The notes below the pieces were generated by a model, which worked only from the letters and a program-made list of their open reading frames with translations, was not told where the DNA came from and made no database searches. Source: Myxococcales bacterium (GTDB taxonomy: Bacteria > Myxococcota_A > Polyangia > Polyangiales > Polyangiaceae). Taken from it: a DNA stretch of 64,000 bases. The DNA is taken from the NCBI GenBank assembly GCA_016712525.1, contig JADJQX010000007.1, positions 1,674,001 to 1,738,000 on the forward strand, in the 5' to 3' direction. The position numbers and the translations under genes were made by a program. Below, piece by piece: positions 53,046 through 63,613 of the stretch; position 1 is the first letter of the stretch; the number at the start of each line of letters is the position of its first letter.

Positions 53046-56000
53046 GTGACCGCGCCCCACCCTGCCCCCGAGGTCCTCGTCTCCCCTTCGGCGCGCGACC
53101 GGCTCGACTTCGTCCGCGACCGGCTTGTTTCCGCTCCGAAAGACGCGCGCGCCACCATCGTCGGTCACGGTCTCCTCGGGTCCAACGCAGCAGCGAGGGG
53201 GCACGCGTCCGCGCTCTCGGCGACGTTCGGGGTCGTGAGGACGACTTGGCCCGCGTTCGTCGCCGAGCTCTCTCGCCTCCCGCTCGCTCGGAAGCGGCTC
53301 GTCCGGGCATCGACGCTCACCCTCGAGGCGGTGTGCGCACGGCTCGCGCGATCGCTCCGAGGCGACCTCGGAGACCTCGTGACCGTCGTCGATTTCCCGG
53401 GGCTCCCGCGCGCCCTCCTTCGCACATTGTCCGACCTGCGTCTCGCCGACGTCGACGCCGCGGACGCCCAGCTCGCCAAAGCTCCGCGCGGACCGACGCT
53501 CGCGAGGCTGCTCGCGGCCTACGAAGCGTCGCTGCTCGAGCTCGGCCTCGCCGACACCCGCACCGCCATCGACGCCGCGATCTCGACGCTCCACGGCTCG
53601 CAAACCGGCACCCCGCGCCCGGCGACCGTCCTCGTCGACGTACCGCTCGTGACGCGCGCGGAGGAGCGCCTCTTTCGTGCGTTGGCGGCGAGCGGGCCTC
53701 TCACGGTGACGATTCCGGCAGGTGATCGCCGCACGATGGCCGTGGTGGGGCGCGCGCTCGAACGCGCCGAAGCCCTCGAGACGCGACCGGCTCGCGGACC
53801 GCTCGGGCGCCTCGCAACCTACCTCCTCGCGGACGACGTCCCGGCCGAGCCGCTCGACCTCGAAGGCCGGGTGAGGCTCGGCTCGGCGCCGGGCGAGAGC
53901 CGCGAGTGCGTGGAAATCGCACGCCAAATCGAGTCGAGGGCGCGAGCGGGCGTCCCCTTCGATCGCATGGCGATCGTGCTGCGCAGCCCGGAGACCTACC
54001 TCCCCCACGTCGTCGAGGCGCTCCGGCGCGCGAGCCTGCCCGCCTACTTCGCACGTGGGCTACGGCGACCATGCCCGTCGGGCCGCGCGCTGCTCGCCCT
54101 TCTCGACTGCGCGGCGGAGGGCCTCTCGGCGCGGAGGTTCGCCGAGTACCTCTCGCTCGGCGAGGTACCGAGACGGGTCGACGACGCGCCCCCACCCGCG
54201 CGCGCGGGCACCTTCGTCCCCGCCGACGACGAGGTCACCGAGCTCCTCGCCGAGCGTGACCTACGCGGCGCGGAGGTCGAACCCGAAGGCGAGGGCGAGG
54301 ACGTTTCCGACTGGGAGGGCGGCACGATCCGCGCCCCGTACCTTTGGGAGCGCGTGCTCGTCGAAGCCGCGGTGATCGGCGGTCTCGAGCGCTGGGAGCG
54401 CCGTCTCGCGGGCTTCGTCACGAGCCTTCGCCAGAAGCATGCATCTTACACTGCCGAGGGGGATCCACGGGCCGAGGGCGCGCTCCGCGACATCGAGGCC
54501 GCGACGAGCCTCGGGGCCTTCGCCCTCCCCCTCCTGCGCGACCTCGACGCCCTTCGGCAACCCGGGACGTTCCACGCGTTCATCGAGCGCATCGGTTCGC
54601 TCGCGACTCGGGCGCTCCGTCGCCCCGACCGCGCGATCGCCGTGCTCTCCGAGCTCCATCCCCTCGACGCCGAGGACCTGGTCTCGCTCTCGGAAGTCCG
54701 CACTCTCCTCGAGCCCCGCCTCTCCGACGTGCGCGAGCCCGAACGAGGGAGGCAGCTCGGGCGGGTGTTCGTCGGCGCGATCGAGGACGCCCGGGGGCTC
54801 TCCTTCGACACGGTGTTCGTCCCGGGCCTCGTCGAGAAGTCGTTCCCGAAGAAGGTCCTCGAAGATCCGCTCTTCCTCGACGAGGCCCGAAGGGCCGTGT
54901 CGCCCTACCTCGCCACGAACGACGATCGCTCCGACGACGAGCGCCTCATGCTTCGCCTCGCCACCGGCGCTGCGGAGGAGATGGTGTCCTACTCCTACCC
55001 ACGCGTGGACACGGACGCCGGTCGCCCCCGGACACCGTCCTTCTATGGTCTCGAGGTGCTCCGGGTGGCCAAAGGTCACGTGCCGTCCCACGAGACCCTC
55101 CGCCGCGTCGCCGCCAACGCGTCCTCGGCGCGGCTCGGTTGGCCCGCGCCGGAGTCGCGCGAGGACGCCATCGACGACGCCGAGCACGATCTCTCCGTGC
55201 TCGCGGCCCTCGTCCACGAGGACGAGGACAAACACGTAGGCGCGGCGCGTTTTCTGCTCGGCGCGAACCCCCACCTGCGGCGCGCCCTCTACGCGCGCGC
55301 GTACCGGTGGCGTCGAGGCAAGATGGTGGAACAGGACGGGCTCGTGGACGTCCCCTCGGGGACCCTGGCGGCCGCGGCCCTCGCCGAGCACGGGCTCGCG
55401 CGACGGAGCTTTTCACCGACGGCTCTCCAACACTACGCCGCGTGCCCGTACCGCTTCTATCTGTCGGCGCTGCTCAAGCTATCGCCGCGCGAGGAGCCCT
55501 CGCCCCTCGAGGAGCTCGACCCGCTCCAACGGGGCACCCTCGTCCACGAGACCCAATATACGGTCCTCACGCGGCTCCGTGACGCGGGCCTCTTGCCGCT
55601 CGACGAGGACCGCCTCCCCCGCGCGGGCGAGCTGCTCGAGGCGTGCCTCGACGAGGTGGCGAAGCGCCACGAGGACACGCTCTGCCCGGCGATCCCGCGC
55701 GTGTGGGAGGACGGCCTCTCCGAGGTGCGGGCCGACCTCCGAGAGTGGCTGCGTCGCACGGCGATGGACTCCGTGTGGTCCCCCACCCACTTCGAGCTGT
55801 CGTTCGGGCTCGTCGAGCACGACGAGGGGCGCGACGCGGCGAGCGTCAAAGAGCCGGTCGCGCTCGCGTGTGGGCTTCGGGTGCGCGGCTCGATCGACCT
55901 CGTCGAGACAAGGCGAAGCGACGGCGCGCTTCGAGCGACGGACCACAAGACGGGCAAGGTCCGCGCCTCCGACGGAGACGTAGTCAAAGGTGGGACCATC

Positions 56001-56330
56001 CTCCAACCCGCGCTCTATGCGTTGGCCGTCGAGAGCTTGCTCCCCGGCCGGCCCGTCGTCGGCGGGCGGCTCTACTACTGCACCTCCACGGGCGATTACA
56101 CGGCCGTCGATGTGCCGCTCGACGCCGTTACGCGTGATGCGGTGACGACGGTCGTCTCCGCCGTGGACGACGCGCTCGGCCGCGGTCTGCTCCCCGCCGC
56201 GCCCGCGAAGGACGCGTGCAAGTACTGTGACTATCGCCCCGTGTGCGGCCCCTACGAGGAGATCCGAGTGCGCACCAAACGAGACGCCCGCGCCTTGCCG
56301 CTCCTCGCCAAAGTGAGGGGGCTCGCATGA
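53046..56330 (+). CDS. addB: AddB-type ATP-dependent nuclease subunit with PD-(D/E)XK domain
   Basis: 1094 residues. The N-terminal region is an inactive helicase-like scaffold without a proper Walker A. The C-terminal nuclease begins at FSPTALQHYAACPYRFYLSALL and includes HETQYTVL, GSIDLVETR, DHKTGK and QPALYALAVE. Cys in YAACPY and in CKYCDYRPVC match the 4Fe-4S staple of AddB/Cas4-type nucleases. With AddA it processes double-strand break ends for RecA. The GTG start at 53046; the stop overlaps addA (ATGA). Confidence 0.92.
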   Translation: MTAPHPAPEVLVSPSARDRLDFVRDRLVSAPKDARATIVGHGLLGSNAAARGHASALSATFGVVRTTWPAFVAELSRLPLARKRLVRASTLTLEAVCARLARSLRGDLGDLVTVVDFPGLPRALLRTLSDLRLADVDAADAQLAKAPRGPTLARLLAAYEASLLELGLADTRTAIDAAISTLHGSQTGTPRPATVLVDVPLVTRAEERLFRALAASGPLTVTIPAGDRRTMAVVGRALERAEALETRPARGPLGRLATYLLADDVPAEPLDLEGRVRLGSAPGESRECVEIARQIESRARAGVPFDRMAIVLRSPETYLPHVVEALRRASLPAYFARGLRRPCPSGRALLALLDCAAEGLSARRFAEYLSLGEVPRRVDDAPPPARAGTFVPADDEVTELLAERDLRGAEVEPEGEGEDVSDWEGGTIRAPYLWERVLVEAAVIGGLERWERRLAGFVTSLRQKHASYTAEGDPRAEGALRDIEAATSLGAFALPLLRDLDALRQPGTFHAFIERIGSLATRALRRPDRAIAVLSELHPLDAEDLVSLSEVRTLLEPRLSDVREPERGRQLGRVFVGAIEDARGLSFDTVFVPGLVEKSFPKKVLEDPLFLDEARRAVSPYLATNDDRSDDERLMLRLATGAAEEMVSYSYPRVDTDAGRPRTPSFYGLEVLRVAKGHVPSHETLRRVAANASSARLGWPAPESREDAIDDAEHDLSVLAALVHEDEDKHVGAARFLLGANPHLRRALYARAYRWRRGKMVEQDGLVDVPSGTLAAAALAEHGLARRSFSPTALQHYAACPYRFYLSALLKLSPREEPSPLEELDPLQRGTLVHETQYTVLTRLRDAGLLPLDEDRLPRAGELLEACLDEVAKRHEDTLCPAIPRVWEDGLSEVRADLREWLRRTAMDSVWSPTHFELSFGLVEHDEGRDAASVKEPVALACGLRVRGSIDLVETRRSDGALRATDHKTGKVRASDGDVVKGGTILQPALYALAVESLLPGRPVVGGRLYYCTSTGDYTAVDVPLDAVTRDAVTTVVSAVDDALGRGLLPAAPAKDACKYCDYRPVCGPYEEIRVRTKRDARALPLLAKVRGLA

Positions 56331-59300
56331 CGCTCGCCGACACGTCCGCGCGGGAAGCGATCCGAAACGAGCTCGACACGACGCTCGTGGTCGAGGCCGC
56401 CGCTGGCTCCGGCAAGACGACCGAGCTCGTACGCCGCGTCGTCGCTCTCGTCGAATCGGGCCGGGCCAAGCTCTCCACCCTCGTCGCCGTCACCTTCACC
56501 GAGAAGGCCGCGGGGGAGATGAAGCTCCGGCTGCGCACGGCGATCGAGCGGGCTCGCGCACGGCACGACGAGGCCGATCCGATCCGCCGGCGGCTCGACC
56601 TGGCGATCCGCGAGCTCGAGGTGGCCCACATCGGCACCATCCACTCGTTCTGCGCCGAGATCCTCCGCGAGCGCCCCATCGAGGCGGGCATCGACCCGCT
56701 CTTCGTCGTGTGCGACGAGGGCGAGGCGCGCCGGCTCTACGGGGAGTCCTTCGATACGTGGTTCCAGGGCGTCCTCGCCGAGCCGAAGGAGAGCTTCCCT
56801 GGCGTCCATCGCGTGCTCCGGCGACGCTCCCGGGACGAGGGCCCGCGCGAGGCGCTCTTCGATGCCGGCTACCGCCTGGTCGACCAGCGCGACTTCGACG
56901 CCCCGTGGACGCGCCCCACCCTCGACCGCGACGGTCGTGTCGCTGCGCTGCTCGCGGACCTTCGTGAGCTCGGCGCGCTCGCTCTCCGCGCCGACGACAA
57001 ACGCTCGGATCCCAACGACGCGGCGTGGGTGTACCTCTCGCTCGACGCCATTCGGAGATTCGTCGCCGACGTCGACCGAAAGGAAGCGACCCGCGGGGGT
57101 GAGCGGGATCTCGACGGGCTGGAGGCCGAGCTGCGTGCGCTCTCGCGAGAGCGGCTCTGGGGGTGGAAAGGCTTCGGGAGGCTCTTCGAGAAGGCCTCCG
57201 GGCTCACCCGCGAGGACGTCATCGCGCGGCGCACGGCGGTGAAGGCGAAGCTCGACGCGTACCTCGTCGACGCGGACGCCGACCTCGCCGCGCTCCTCCG
57301 CGAAGAGCTACGCCCGCTCGTCGACGCCTACGAGAGCCGGAAGCGCGAGGCGGGCAAGCTCGACTTTTTGGACCTCCTCACGAAGACCCGGGAGCTCCTT
57401 CGCCGGCGCGAGGACGTCCGACGGGACCTCCGCGCGCGCTACACCCACGTCCTCGTCGATGAGTTCCAAGACACGGATCCCCTCCAGGCCGAGATTCTGC
57501 GCACCCTGGGGCGCGCGCCGGGCGACGACGAGGGCGCGAAGGTCGTGCCCGGCAAGCTCTTTTTCGTGGGAGATCCGAAGCAGAGCATCTACCGGTTCCG
57601 CCGGGCCGACGTCGCCTTCTACGAAGCCGAAAAGCGCGCGCTCGTCGCCGAGGGCGCGAAGGTCGTCCACTTGACCACGAGCTTCCGCGCGACGTGCGAC
57701 ATCCAGAGCGTGGTGAACGCCGCCTTCGCTCCCGCCATGCGCGCGACGGTCGACGGCTCTCAAGCCGAGTACGTGCCGCTGGCCCCTTACCGAAACGACA
57801 CGACGAGCGAGCCGAGCGTCGTCGCGCTGCCGGTCCCCAAGCCGTACTCGGACAAGATCGGCAAGGTGACGAGCTACGCGGTCGAAGATTCGCTGCCCGA
57901 CGCCGTCGGTGCGTTCGTTTCGTGGCTGGTAACGACGAGCGGCTATACCGTCCCGGCGACCGAGGCGGAGCGGCGGGAGGGCAAGGGCCCGCGCGTGCCG
58001 ATACGGCCCGACCACGTGTGTCTGCTCTTCAAGCGGTTCTCGTCGTTCGGCGGCGACACGACGCGACCCTACGTGCGGGCGCTCGAAGCGAGGCGCGTCC
58101 CCCACGTGCTCGTCGGAGGGCGCGGCTTCTTCGAACGTGAGGAGGTCCTGGCGCTCCGTAACGCCGCGAATTGCATCGAGTTTCCGTTCGACGAGATGGC
58201 GACCTACGCGACGCTGCGCGGGCCCTTGTTCGCCCTGACGGACTCGGCGATCTTCGGGTACCGCTCCGCGGCCCGCACCCTCGACTCACGAAAGGTCGGG
58301 TCGGTCACGGCGCTCGACGAGCACGCCCAACCCGTGGCCGAGGCCCTCGCGGTGCTCCGCGACCTCCATCGAACCAGGAACCGTCGCCCCTTCGCCGACA
58401 CGCTCGCCGAGCTGCTCGAGCGGACGCGCGCGCACGCGGGATTCGCCATCTGGCCCACCGGAGAGCAAGCGCTCGCCAACGTCCTTCGGATGCTCGATCT
58501 CGCGCGGCGGGCGACCCACGCGGCGGGCGTCCACTCGTTCCGCGCCTTCGTGGACAAGCTCGAACGCGACGCCGACCGAGGGCAGGTCTCGGAGGCCATG
58601 GTCGTCGAAGAGGACGCCTCCGGAGTGCGGATGATGACCGTCCACCGCGCGAAGGGGCTCGAATTTCCCGTGGTCGTCCTCGTAGATCCCACCGCCCGCG
58701 CGACCCACAGCGAGCCGTCACGGCTCGTCGACGGGGAAAAGGGGCTCTTCGCGGCCCCGCTCTGCGGCGCGAGCCCCCTCGAGCTTTCGCGCGAGCGAGA
58801 CCGCATCCTGCGCCACGATGCGGAAGAAGCGCTGCGTCTGCTCTACGTCGCGACCACGCGCGCCAAGGACATGTTGGTCGTCCCGATCGTCGGCGACGGG
58901 CCCCTCGACGAGAGCTGGCTCTCCCCCCTTTGGCCGGCTCTTCACCCCGCGAGGCCCGGGAGCCCGCTCGATCGGCCTACCCCCGTGCCCTTCGGGAGCG
59001 ACAGCGTCGTCCATCGCCCCGAGAAGGCGAGGGTCGTCTCCACGGTGCGTCCCGGCTGGCACACGCCCAAGGCCGGATCGCACACGGTGCTGGTCTTCGA
59101 TCCGCACGCCCTCGAGCTCGGAAAGGACGACGAGGCCGGGCTCCGCCAACAGAAGCTCCTCGCGGCCGACGAGCGCGGCCTGTCCGACGAGAGCCGAGCC
59201 CGACACGAGGCGTGGGTGGCGCGCCGAGAGAAGACGCGCCGCGACGGGGCGCGCCCGAGCGTCAGGGTCGTCACTCCGACCGAGCTCAAGGAGCAGCTCG

Positions 59301-59803
59301 CCTCGTCCCCTTCGGAGGTCCCCGTGGAGGTCGCCGAGGTACCTCGCTCGCGCATCGCCCGCCCTCACGGGAAGCGGTTCGGAGTGCTCGTGCACGCCCT
59401 GCTCGCCGAGGTTCCGCTCGGGGAGACGTACGACGACGAATCCCTCCCGCTGCTCGCGCGCTCCTTTGCGCGCGGTCTCGGCGCGACGGTCGACGAGGTC
59501 GACGCTGCCATCGAGACCGCCCGCACGGCGCTCGGCCACGACGTGTTTCGTAGGGCCCTCCGCTCGGGCGACGTGAGACGCGAGGTCACGGTCACGCAGA
59601 CGCGCGCGGACGGGTCGCTCCTCGAGGGGGTGGTCGATCTCGTCTTTCTGGACGAGGACGGCACCTACGTGGTCGTCGACTACAAGACGGACCTCGACGT
59701 GACCCCGCGGCTCGCCTCCTACGAGGCGCAAGTAGCGCTCTACGGGGCAGCCATCCGAGACGCGACGGGCCGCGAGGTCCGTGGTGTGGTGCTCGTGGTA
59801 TGA
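56327..59803 (+). CDS. addA: AddA-type helicase-nuclease (UvrD/RexA family)
   Basis: 1158 residues. SF1A helicase motifs: Walker A AAAGSGKTTEL (near 26), Ia VAVTFTEKAAGEM, II LVDEFQDTDPLQ, III GDPKQSIYRFRRAD, V MTVHRAKGLEF and VI LLYVATTRAKDML. The C-terminal RecB-type nuclease has GVLVHALLAEVP, LLEGVVDLVF, VVVDYKTD and YEAQVALYGAAI, so all metal-binding positions look intact. Translationally coupled to addB; the pair is a complete RecBCD-equivalent for recombination repair. Confidence 0.95.
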   Translation: MTLADTSAREAIRNELDTTLVVEAAAGSGKTTELVRRVVALVESGRAKLSTLVAVTFTEKAAGEMKLRLRTAIERARARHDEADPIRRRLDLAIRELEVAHIGTIHSFCAEILRERPIEAGIDPLFVVCDEGEARRLYGESFDTWFQGVLAEPKESFPGVHRVLRRRSRDEGPREALFDAGYRLVDQRDFDAPWTRPTLDRDGRVAALLADLRELGALALRADDKRSDPNDAAWVYLSLDAIRRFVADVDRKEATRGGERDLDGLEAELRALSRERLWGWKGFGRLFEKASGLTREDVIARRTAVKAKLDAYLVDADADLAALLREELRPLVDAYESRKREAGKLDFLDLLTKTRELLRRREDVRRDLRARYTHVLVDEFQDTDPLQAEILRTLGRAPGDDEGAKVVPGKLFFVGDPKQSIYRFRRADVAFYEAEKRALVAEGAKVVHLTTSFRATCDIQSVVNAAFAPAMRATVDGSQAEYVPLAPYRNDTTSEPSVVALPVPKPYSDKIGKVTSYAVEDSLPDAVGAFVSWLVTTSGYTVPATEAERREGKGPRVPIRPDHVCLLFKRFSSFGGDTTRPYVRALEARRVPHVLVGGRGFFEREEVLALRNAANCIEFPFDEMATYATLRGPLFALTDSAIFGYRSAARTLDSRKVGSVTALDEHAQPVAEALAVLRDLHRTRNRRPFADTLAELLERTRAHAGFAIWPTGEQALANVLRMLDLARRATHAAGVHSFRAFVDKLERDADRGQVSEAMVVEEDASGVRMMTVHRAKGLEFPVVVLVDPTARATHSEPSRLVDGEKGLFAAPLCGASPLELSRERDRILRHDAEEALRLLYVATTRAKDMLVVPIVGDGPLDESWLSPLWPALHPARPGSPLDRPTPVPFGSDSVVHRPEKARVVSTVRPGWHTPKAGSHTVLVFDPHALELGKDDEAGLRQQKLLAADERGLSDESRARHEAWVARREKTRRDGARPSVRVVTPTELKEQLASSPSEVPVEVAEVPRSRIARPHGKRFGVLVHALLAEVPLGETYDDESLPLLARSFARGLGATVDEVDAAIETARTALGHDVFRRALRSGDVRREVTVTQTRADGSLLEGVVDLVFLDEDGTYVVVDYKTDLDVTPRLASYEAQVALYGAAIRDATGREVRGVVLVV

Positions 59804-59837
59804 GCCGGGCTTGCGTACTCCCTCGTACAGGACGACC

Positions 59838-60293
59838 ATGAACGCGATGAACGCTCGCGCTTTGCTTCTCGTCACACTCTCTCTCGGGATCTTCGGCCTC
59901 GCCGCCGAGGCGTGCACCGACGGCGACGTCACCACCGACGCAGGCTCGCCCGAGGGCTCCGATCCCGGCTGTTGCCCGACGGTGAAGTCGGGCTGCACCG
60001 TGCTCCGCTACGGCAAGAAGACCTCTCCGAACGACACCTGTGTCGTGGGCTTCGACGGCATCGTCCCCGACCCGAGCGCCGACGGGTGGGTGCTGCAAAA
60101 GCTCGCCGACGGGTGCGAAGCGTGGGTGCCCCCCAAGAACGTCCCGACGCTCCTGTGCGGAACCCGGCCTCCCCCCGAGGCGGGCCCCCAGGAAGACGGC
60201 GCCACCGCCCCGGATGCCTCGACGGACGCCAACGTCGACACCGGGCCCGACAGCACGACGGACTCCGCCGCGGACGCCCCGTCGGACGGCTGA
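59838..60293 (+). CDS. Small secreted Cys-containing protein with Asp/Ala-rich tail
   Basis: 151 residues. A hydrophobic signal-like segment (ALLLVTLSLGIFGLAAEAC) ends near Cys26, a degenerate lipobox. The mature domain of about 80 residues has GCCPTVKSGC, DTCVVGFDG, DGWVLQKLADGC and LLCGT, followed by a tail of Asp/Ala/Thr/Ser low complexity (PDASTDANVDTGPDSTTDSA). Two ATGs, at 59838 and 59847, are possible. Family not recognised. It lies between addA and the M3 peptidase on the same strand. Confidence 0.7.
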   Translation: MNAMNARALLLVTLSLGIFGLAAEACTDGDVTTDAGSPEGSDPGCCPTVKSGCTVLRYGKKTSPNDTCVVGFDGIVPDPSADGWVLQKLADGCEAWVPPKNVPTLLCGTRPPPEAGPQEDGATAPDASTDANVDTGPDSTTDSAADAPSDG

Positions 60294-60332
60294 GCGTCCG
60301 CTTTTCGGCGCGCGTCACCGGCCATTTCGGGC

Positions 60333-62531
60333 ATGCTGCGCCCCATGCGCGCCCGCCCCCCCAGTCTCTTCGTCTTCGCCCCGTTGCTCTTGACTCTCGG
60401 GGCGTGCGCACCTTCATCTCCTCACATCGAGGGTCCTGTCGCAGCGAAGCCGAGCGCGACCGCGCCGGCCCGGCCTGCGCCCACGACCGCGCCGAGCCCT
60501 CCGCCGCCGCCCACGCCGCTCGCCCTCGACGTCGATCCCACCGAGTTCTTCGACGGCGCGGACAAGCTCCGCGCCCTGTGCCATGGGTCGCTCGCGACCG
60601 CGGAGGCCAAGCTCGCGGAGGTTCGAAAGCTCGCGGCGGCGCCCGACGGCGCGCTCACCACCGAGTCCGTGCTCGGGGCCATCGACGACGCGCGCCTCGC
60701 GACCAAGAACGCGGGAGACTTCAGCGCGCTCATGGCCGTCGCGCACCCCGATGCCGCGGCCCGCAAGGTCGCCGAAGAGTGCGAGCCGCTCGCGGGCAGC
60801 TTCGAGACCTCGTTCTACCTCGACAAGGTCGTGGCCGACGTCGTCGCACGATTCGCGGGCCGCGTCACGAAGGGAGACGTGAAGCTCGCGTCTCCCGAGC
60901 TTCAGCGCATGCTCACGCACCTCCGCCGCGACTACCGGCGAAACGGGCTCGAGCTCGACGCGAAGGCGCAGACCCGCCTGCGAGAGCTGAACGGCGAAAT
61001 CACGCGCCTCGGGCAAGAGTTCGAGAACAACATCGCGGCCTCCACGGCGACCCTCCCCGCGACCCCGAAGGACCTCGAGGGGCTCCCTCAGAGCTACCTC
61101 GACGCCCACAAGCCGGGCCCCGATGGCACGATCACGATCAGCACCGACTACCCGGACTACTTCCCGGTGCTCCAGTACGCGAAGAACCGCGCGTTCGCCC
61201 TCGAGCTCTACAAGCGGTTCGACAACCGCGCCGCCGACAAGAACGTCGCGCTCCTCGAGAAGCTCCTCGTCGCGCGCGACGAGAAGGCGAAGCTCCTCGG
61301 GTACGCGACCTGGGCCGACTACGTGCTCGAGCCCCGCATGGCGCAGTCCCCCAAGGAGGTCGCCGGGTTCCTCGAGGGGCTCCGCACGCACATCGCCAAG
61401 AAGGGCGACGAAGAGATGGCGGAGCTTCGAGCGATGCACGCGAAGCTCGGAGGAAAGAAGGACGATCCCATCTTCGCCTCGGATCGCACCTACCTCGAGG
61501 ATCGCGTGAGAAAAGCGAAGTACGGGCTCGATTCGAAAGAAGTGAGCGAGTACTTCGAGGTCTCGAAGGTCAAGGCCGGTCTCCTCGCAATCACGAGCAA
61601 GATCTTCGGCATCACGTTCCGGGCGGCGAGCGTCCCGAAGTGGCACGCCGACGTCGAGCCGATGGACGTGCTCGATGGCGAGGGTAGGCTCCTCGGCCGC
61701 TTCTACTTCGACCTCTACCCGAGGCCCGGCAAGTACAAACACGCCGCCGTGTTCTCCATCCGGGACACGAAGAAGATGAGCGATGGCAAGAGGCTCCTCC
61801 CGATCGCGGCCATCGAGTGCAACTTCCCTCGGCCGGGCGGCGAGGCCCCCGCGTTGATGAGCCATCAGGACGCGACCACGTTCTTCCACGAGTTCGGGCA
61901 CGTCCTCCACCACCTGCTGAGCCGCACCGAAACGGTGACCTTCTCGGGCACGAGCGTCGCGCGCGATTTCGTCGAGGCGCCTTCGCAGATGCTGGAGGAG
62001 TGGGCGTGGGACAAATCGACGCTCGCGCTCTTCGCGCGTCACTACAAGACGGACGCGCCCTTGCCCGCCGCGCTCCACGAAAAAATGCTGCGCGCTCGCG
62101 GGTTCGGACGCGCGCTCGCGACGCAGCGTCAGCTCTTCCTCGCCGCGCTGGACCAGACGTACCACACGCGAAAACCGCCCTTCGAGACGACGCCGGTCCT
62201 CGCCGAGGTCCAAGCCAAGTACACCCCGTTCAAGTACGTCGAGGGCACGCACTTCCAGGGCACGTTCGGTCACCTCGTCGGGTACGACGCCGGGTACTAC
62301 GGGTACCAATGGGCTCTCTCGATCGCGCGCGACCTCTTCACGCGCTTCTCCGCCGCGGGGCTGCTCGACCCGAAGACCGCCGCCGACTACCGAGCGAGGG
62401 TGCTCGAGCGGGGCGGGAGCGCCGACGCCGACGAGCTCGTCCGAGACTTCCTCGGGCGCCCCCGCAGCGACGCCGCCTACAAGGCCTTCCTCGTCGGCGG
62501 GAGCGCACCCGTGGCCAAGGGCTCACGATGA
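60333..62531 (+). CDS. M3-family zinc metallopeptidase lipoprotein (thimet oligopeptidase-like)
   Basis: 732 residues. Signal peptide with lipobox LTLGAC, a Pro/Ala linker, then the helical M3 fold. The zinc site is HEFGH (H519, E520, H523) with the third ligand Glu in FVEAPSQMLEEW. GYDAGYYGYQWALSIARDLF near the C-terminus is the conserved substrate Tyr/His loop of oligopeptidases. Most M3 enzymes are cytosolic, so the lipid anchor places this one in the envelope, where it would trim short peptides. An alternative ATG at 60345 is equally good. The stop overlaps the DUF2330 gene (ATGA). Confidence 0.93.
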   Translation: MLRPMRARPPSLFVFAPLLLTLGACAPSSPHIEGPVAAKPSATAPARPAPTTAPSPPPPPTPLALDVDPTEFFDGADKLRALCHGSLATAEAKLAEVRKLAAAPDGALTTESVLGAIDDARLATKNAGDFSALMAVAHPDAAARKVAEECEPLAGSFETSFYLDKVVADVVARFAGRVTKGDVKLASPELQRMLTHLRRDYRRNGLELDAKAQTRLRELNGEITRLGQEFENNIAASTATLPATPKDLEGLPQSYLDAHKPGPDGTITISTDYPDYFPVLQYAKNRAFALELYKRFDNRAADKNVALLEKLLVARDEKAKLLGYATWADYVLEPRMAQSPKEVAGFLEGLRTHIAKKGDEEMAELRAMHAKLGGKKDDPIFASDRTYLEDRVRKAKYGLDSKEVSEYFEVSKVKAGLLAITSKIFGITFRAASVPKWHADVEPMDVLDGEGRLLGRFYFDLYPRPGKYKHAAVFSIRDTKKMSDGKRLLPIAAIECNFPRPGGEAPALMSHQDATTFFHEFGHVLHHLLSRTETVTFSGTSVARDFVEAPSQMLEEWAWDKSTLALFARHYKTDAPLPAALHEKMLRARGFGRALATQRQLFLAALDQTYHTRKPPFETTPVLAEVQAKYTPFKYVEGTHFQGTFGHLVGYDAGYYGYQWALSIARDLFTRFSAAGLLDPKTAADYRARVLERGGSADADELVRDFLGRPRSDAAYKAFLVGGSAPVAKGSR

Positions 62532-63601
62532 GCCTCCGCCGCCTCGCGAGGGTGGGCATCGCGGTCGCGGCCTCGTTGACCGCGCTCCGCTCGACCGACG
62601 CGCGGGCCTGCATGCCCGCTCCGCCACCGAACCACTTCGTGCGTGTCGCCGACGAAGCCGCCCTCATCACGTACGACGAGGCGACGAAGACCGAGCACTT
62701 CGTGAGGCGTGCCTCGTTCGAAACCGACACGACCGACTTCGGCTTCGTGGTGCCGGTGCCGTCGAGGCCCACGCTCTCCGAGGCCGACCCTTCCGTGTTC
62801 CAGCGCCTCGAGGAGCTCACGCGCCCCCCCATCGTGTACTCCCACAGGATCTCCGGCGTCGATCCGACACCGCTCTTCCTCATGACGTTCGCGATGCGCT
62901 CGGCGGTCGTGTCGGCGCCGGCGCCCGTCACGGTCCTCGACCAGCTGACGGTCGCGGGGTACGACGCCGCCATCCTCGAGGCCACGAGCCCGACCGCCCT
63001 GTCCGAGTGGCTCTCGAGCCACGGCTACGCGAGCTCCCCCGAGACCGCCGAGTGGGTCGCCCCGTACGTCGAGAAAAAGTGGCTCTTCGTCGCCCTGCGA
63101 ATCGCGCCGAAGGGCGCCGCCCCCGCACCGTCGGCGCCACGGCGGGTCGGCTCCGGGCTCGTCGACATCGCCTTTCGAACGGAGGCGCCCTTCTACCCGT
63201 ACCGCGAGCCGGCGAGCGCGCGGGCGGGCACGGCGGGGACGACTCGATCTCTCGCGGTGTACTACATCGGCGGAGAGAGAGTGAAAGGTACGCTGGGCGC
63301 GAGCGCGACGTGGGCCGGGGCGACGACGTTCGCCAAACGTCTCGACGCCGATGTCTCGGGCGCGCCGACGCCGACGAAGGGGCGCGTGCTGACGGCGTTC
63401 GTCGACCGCGCCTCGCCACGCCCAGGGACCGACGAGGTCTACTTTCACCGCGCCGATACGAGCGCCGACCTCGTCCCGCCGCCGATGGAGATCGTGATCG
63501 GGGACAAGGTGCCCGTACCGATCGACGTCGTGCTCGTCGTCGGCGGCGGGCTCGCGCTCGTCGCGAGGACGATCCGCAAGCGGCGCGACCGAGGGCGCTG
63601 A
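62528..63601 (+). CDS. DUF2330-family exported protein with C-terminal membrane helix
   Basis: 357 residues. A signal peptide is followed by ACMPAPPPNHFVRVADEAALITYDEATKTEHFV, the start of DUF2330 domains, which run through FGFVVPVPSRPTL and VEKKWLFVALRI. A C-terminal hydrophobic segment (PIDVVLVVGGGLALVARTI) with a basic tail anchors it. Biochemical role of the family is unknown; it is frequent in myxobacteria and other Deltaproteobacteria-like lineages. Coupled by ATGA overlap to the M3 peptidase. Confidence 0.82.
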   Translation: MSLRRLARVGIAVAASLTALRSTDARACMPAPPPNHFVRVADEAALITYDEATKTEHFVRRASFETDTTDFGFVVPVPSRPTLSEADPSVFQRLEELTRPPIVYSHRISGVDPTPLFLMTFAMRSAVVSAPAPVTVLDQLTVAGYDAAILEATSPTALSEWLSSHGYASSPETAEWVAPYVEKKWLFVALRIAPKGAAPAPSAPRRVGSGLVDIAFRTEAPFYPYREPASARAGTAGTTRSLAVYYIGGERVKGTLGASATWAGATTFAKRLDADVSGAPTPTKGRVLTAFVDRASPRPGTDEVYFHRADTSADLVPPPMEIVIGDKVPVPIDVVLVVGGGLALVARTIRKRRDRGR

Positions 63602-63613
63602 GGTACGCCGGGA

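Noticed and set aside
53046..59803. AddAB pair as a novel defence system
   Set aside because: Order, overlap and motifs are those of the standard recombination nuclease-helicase.
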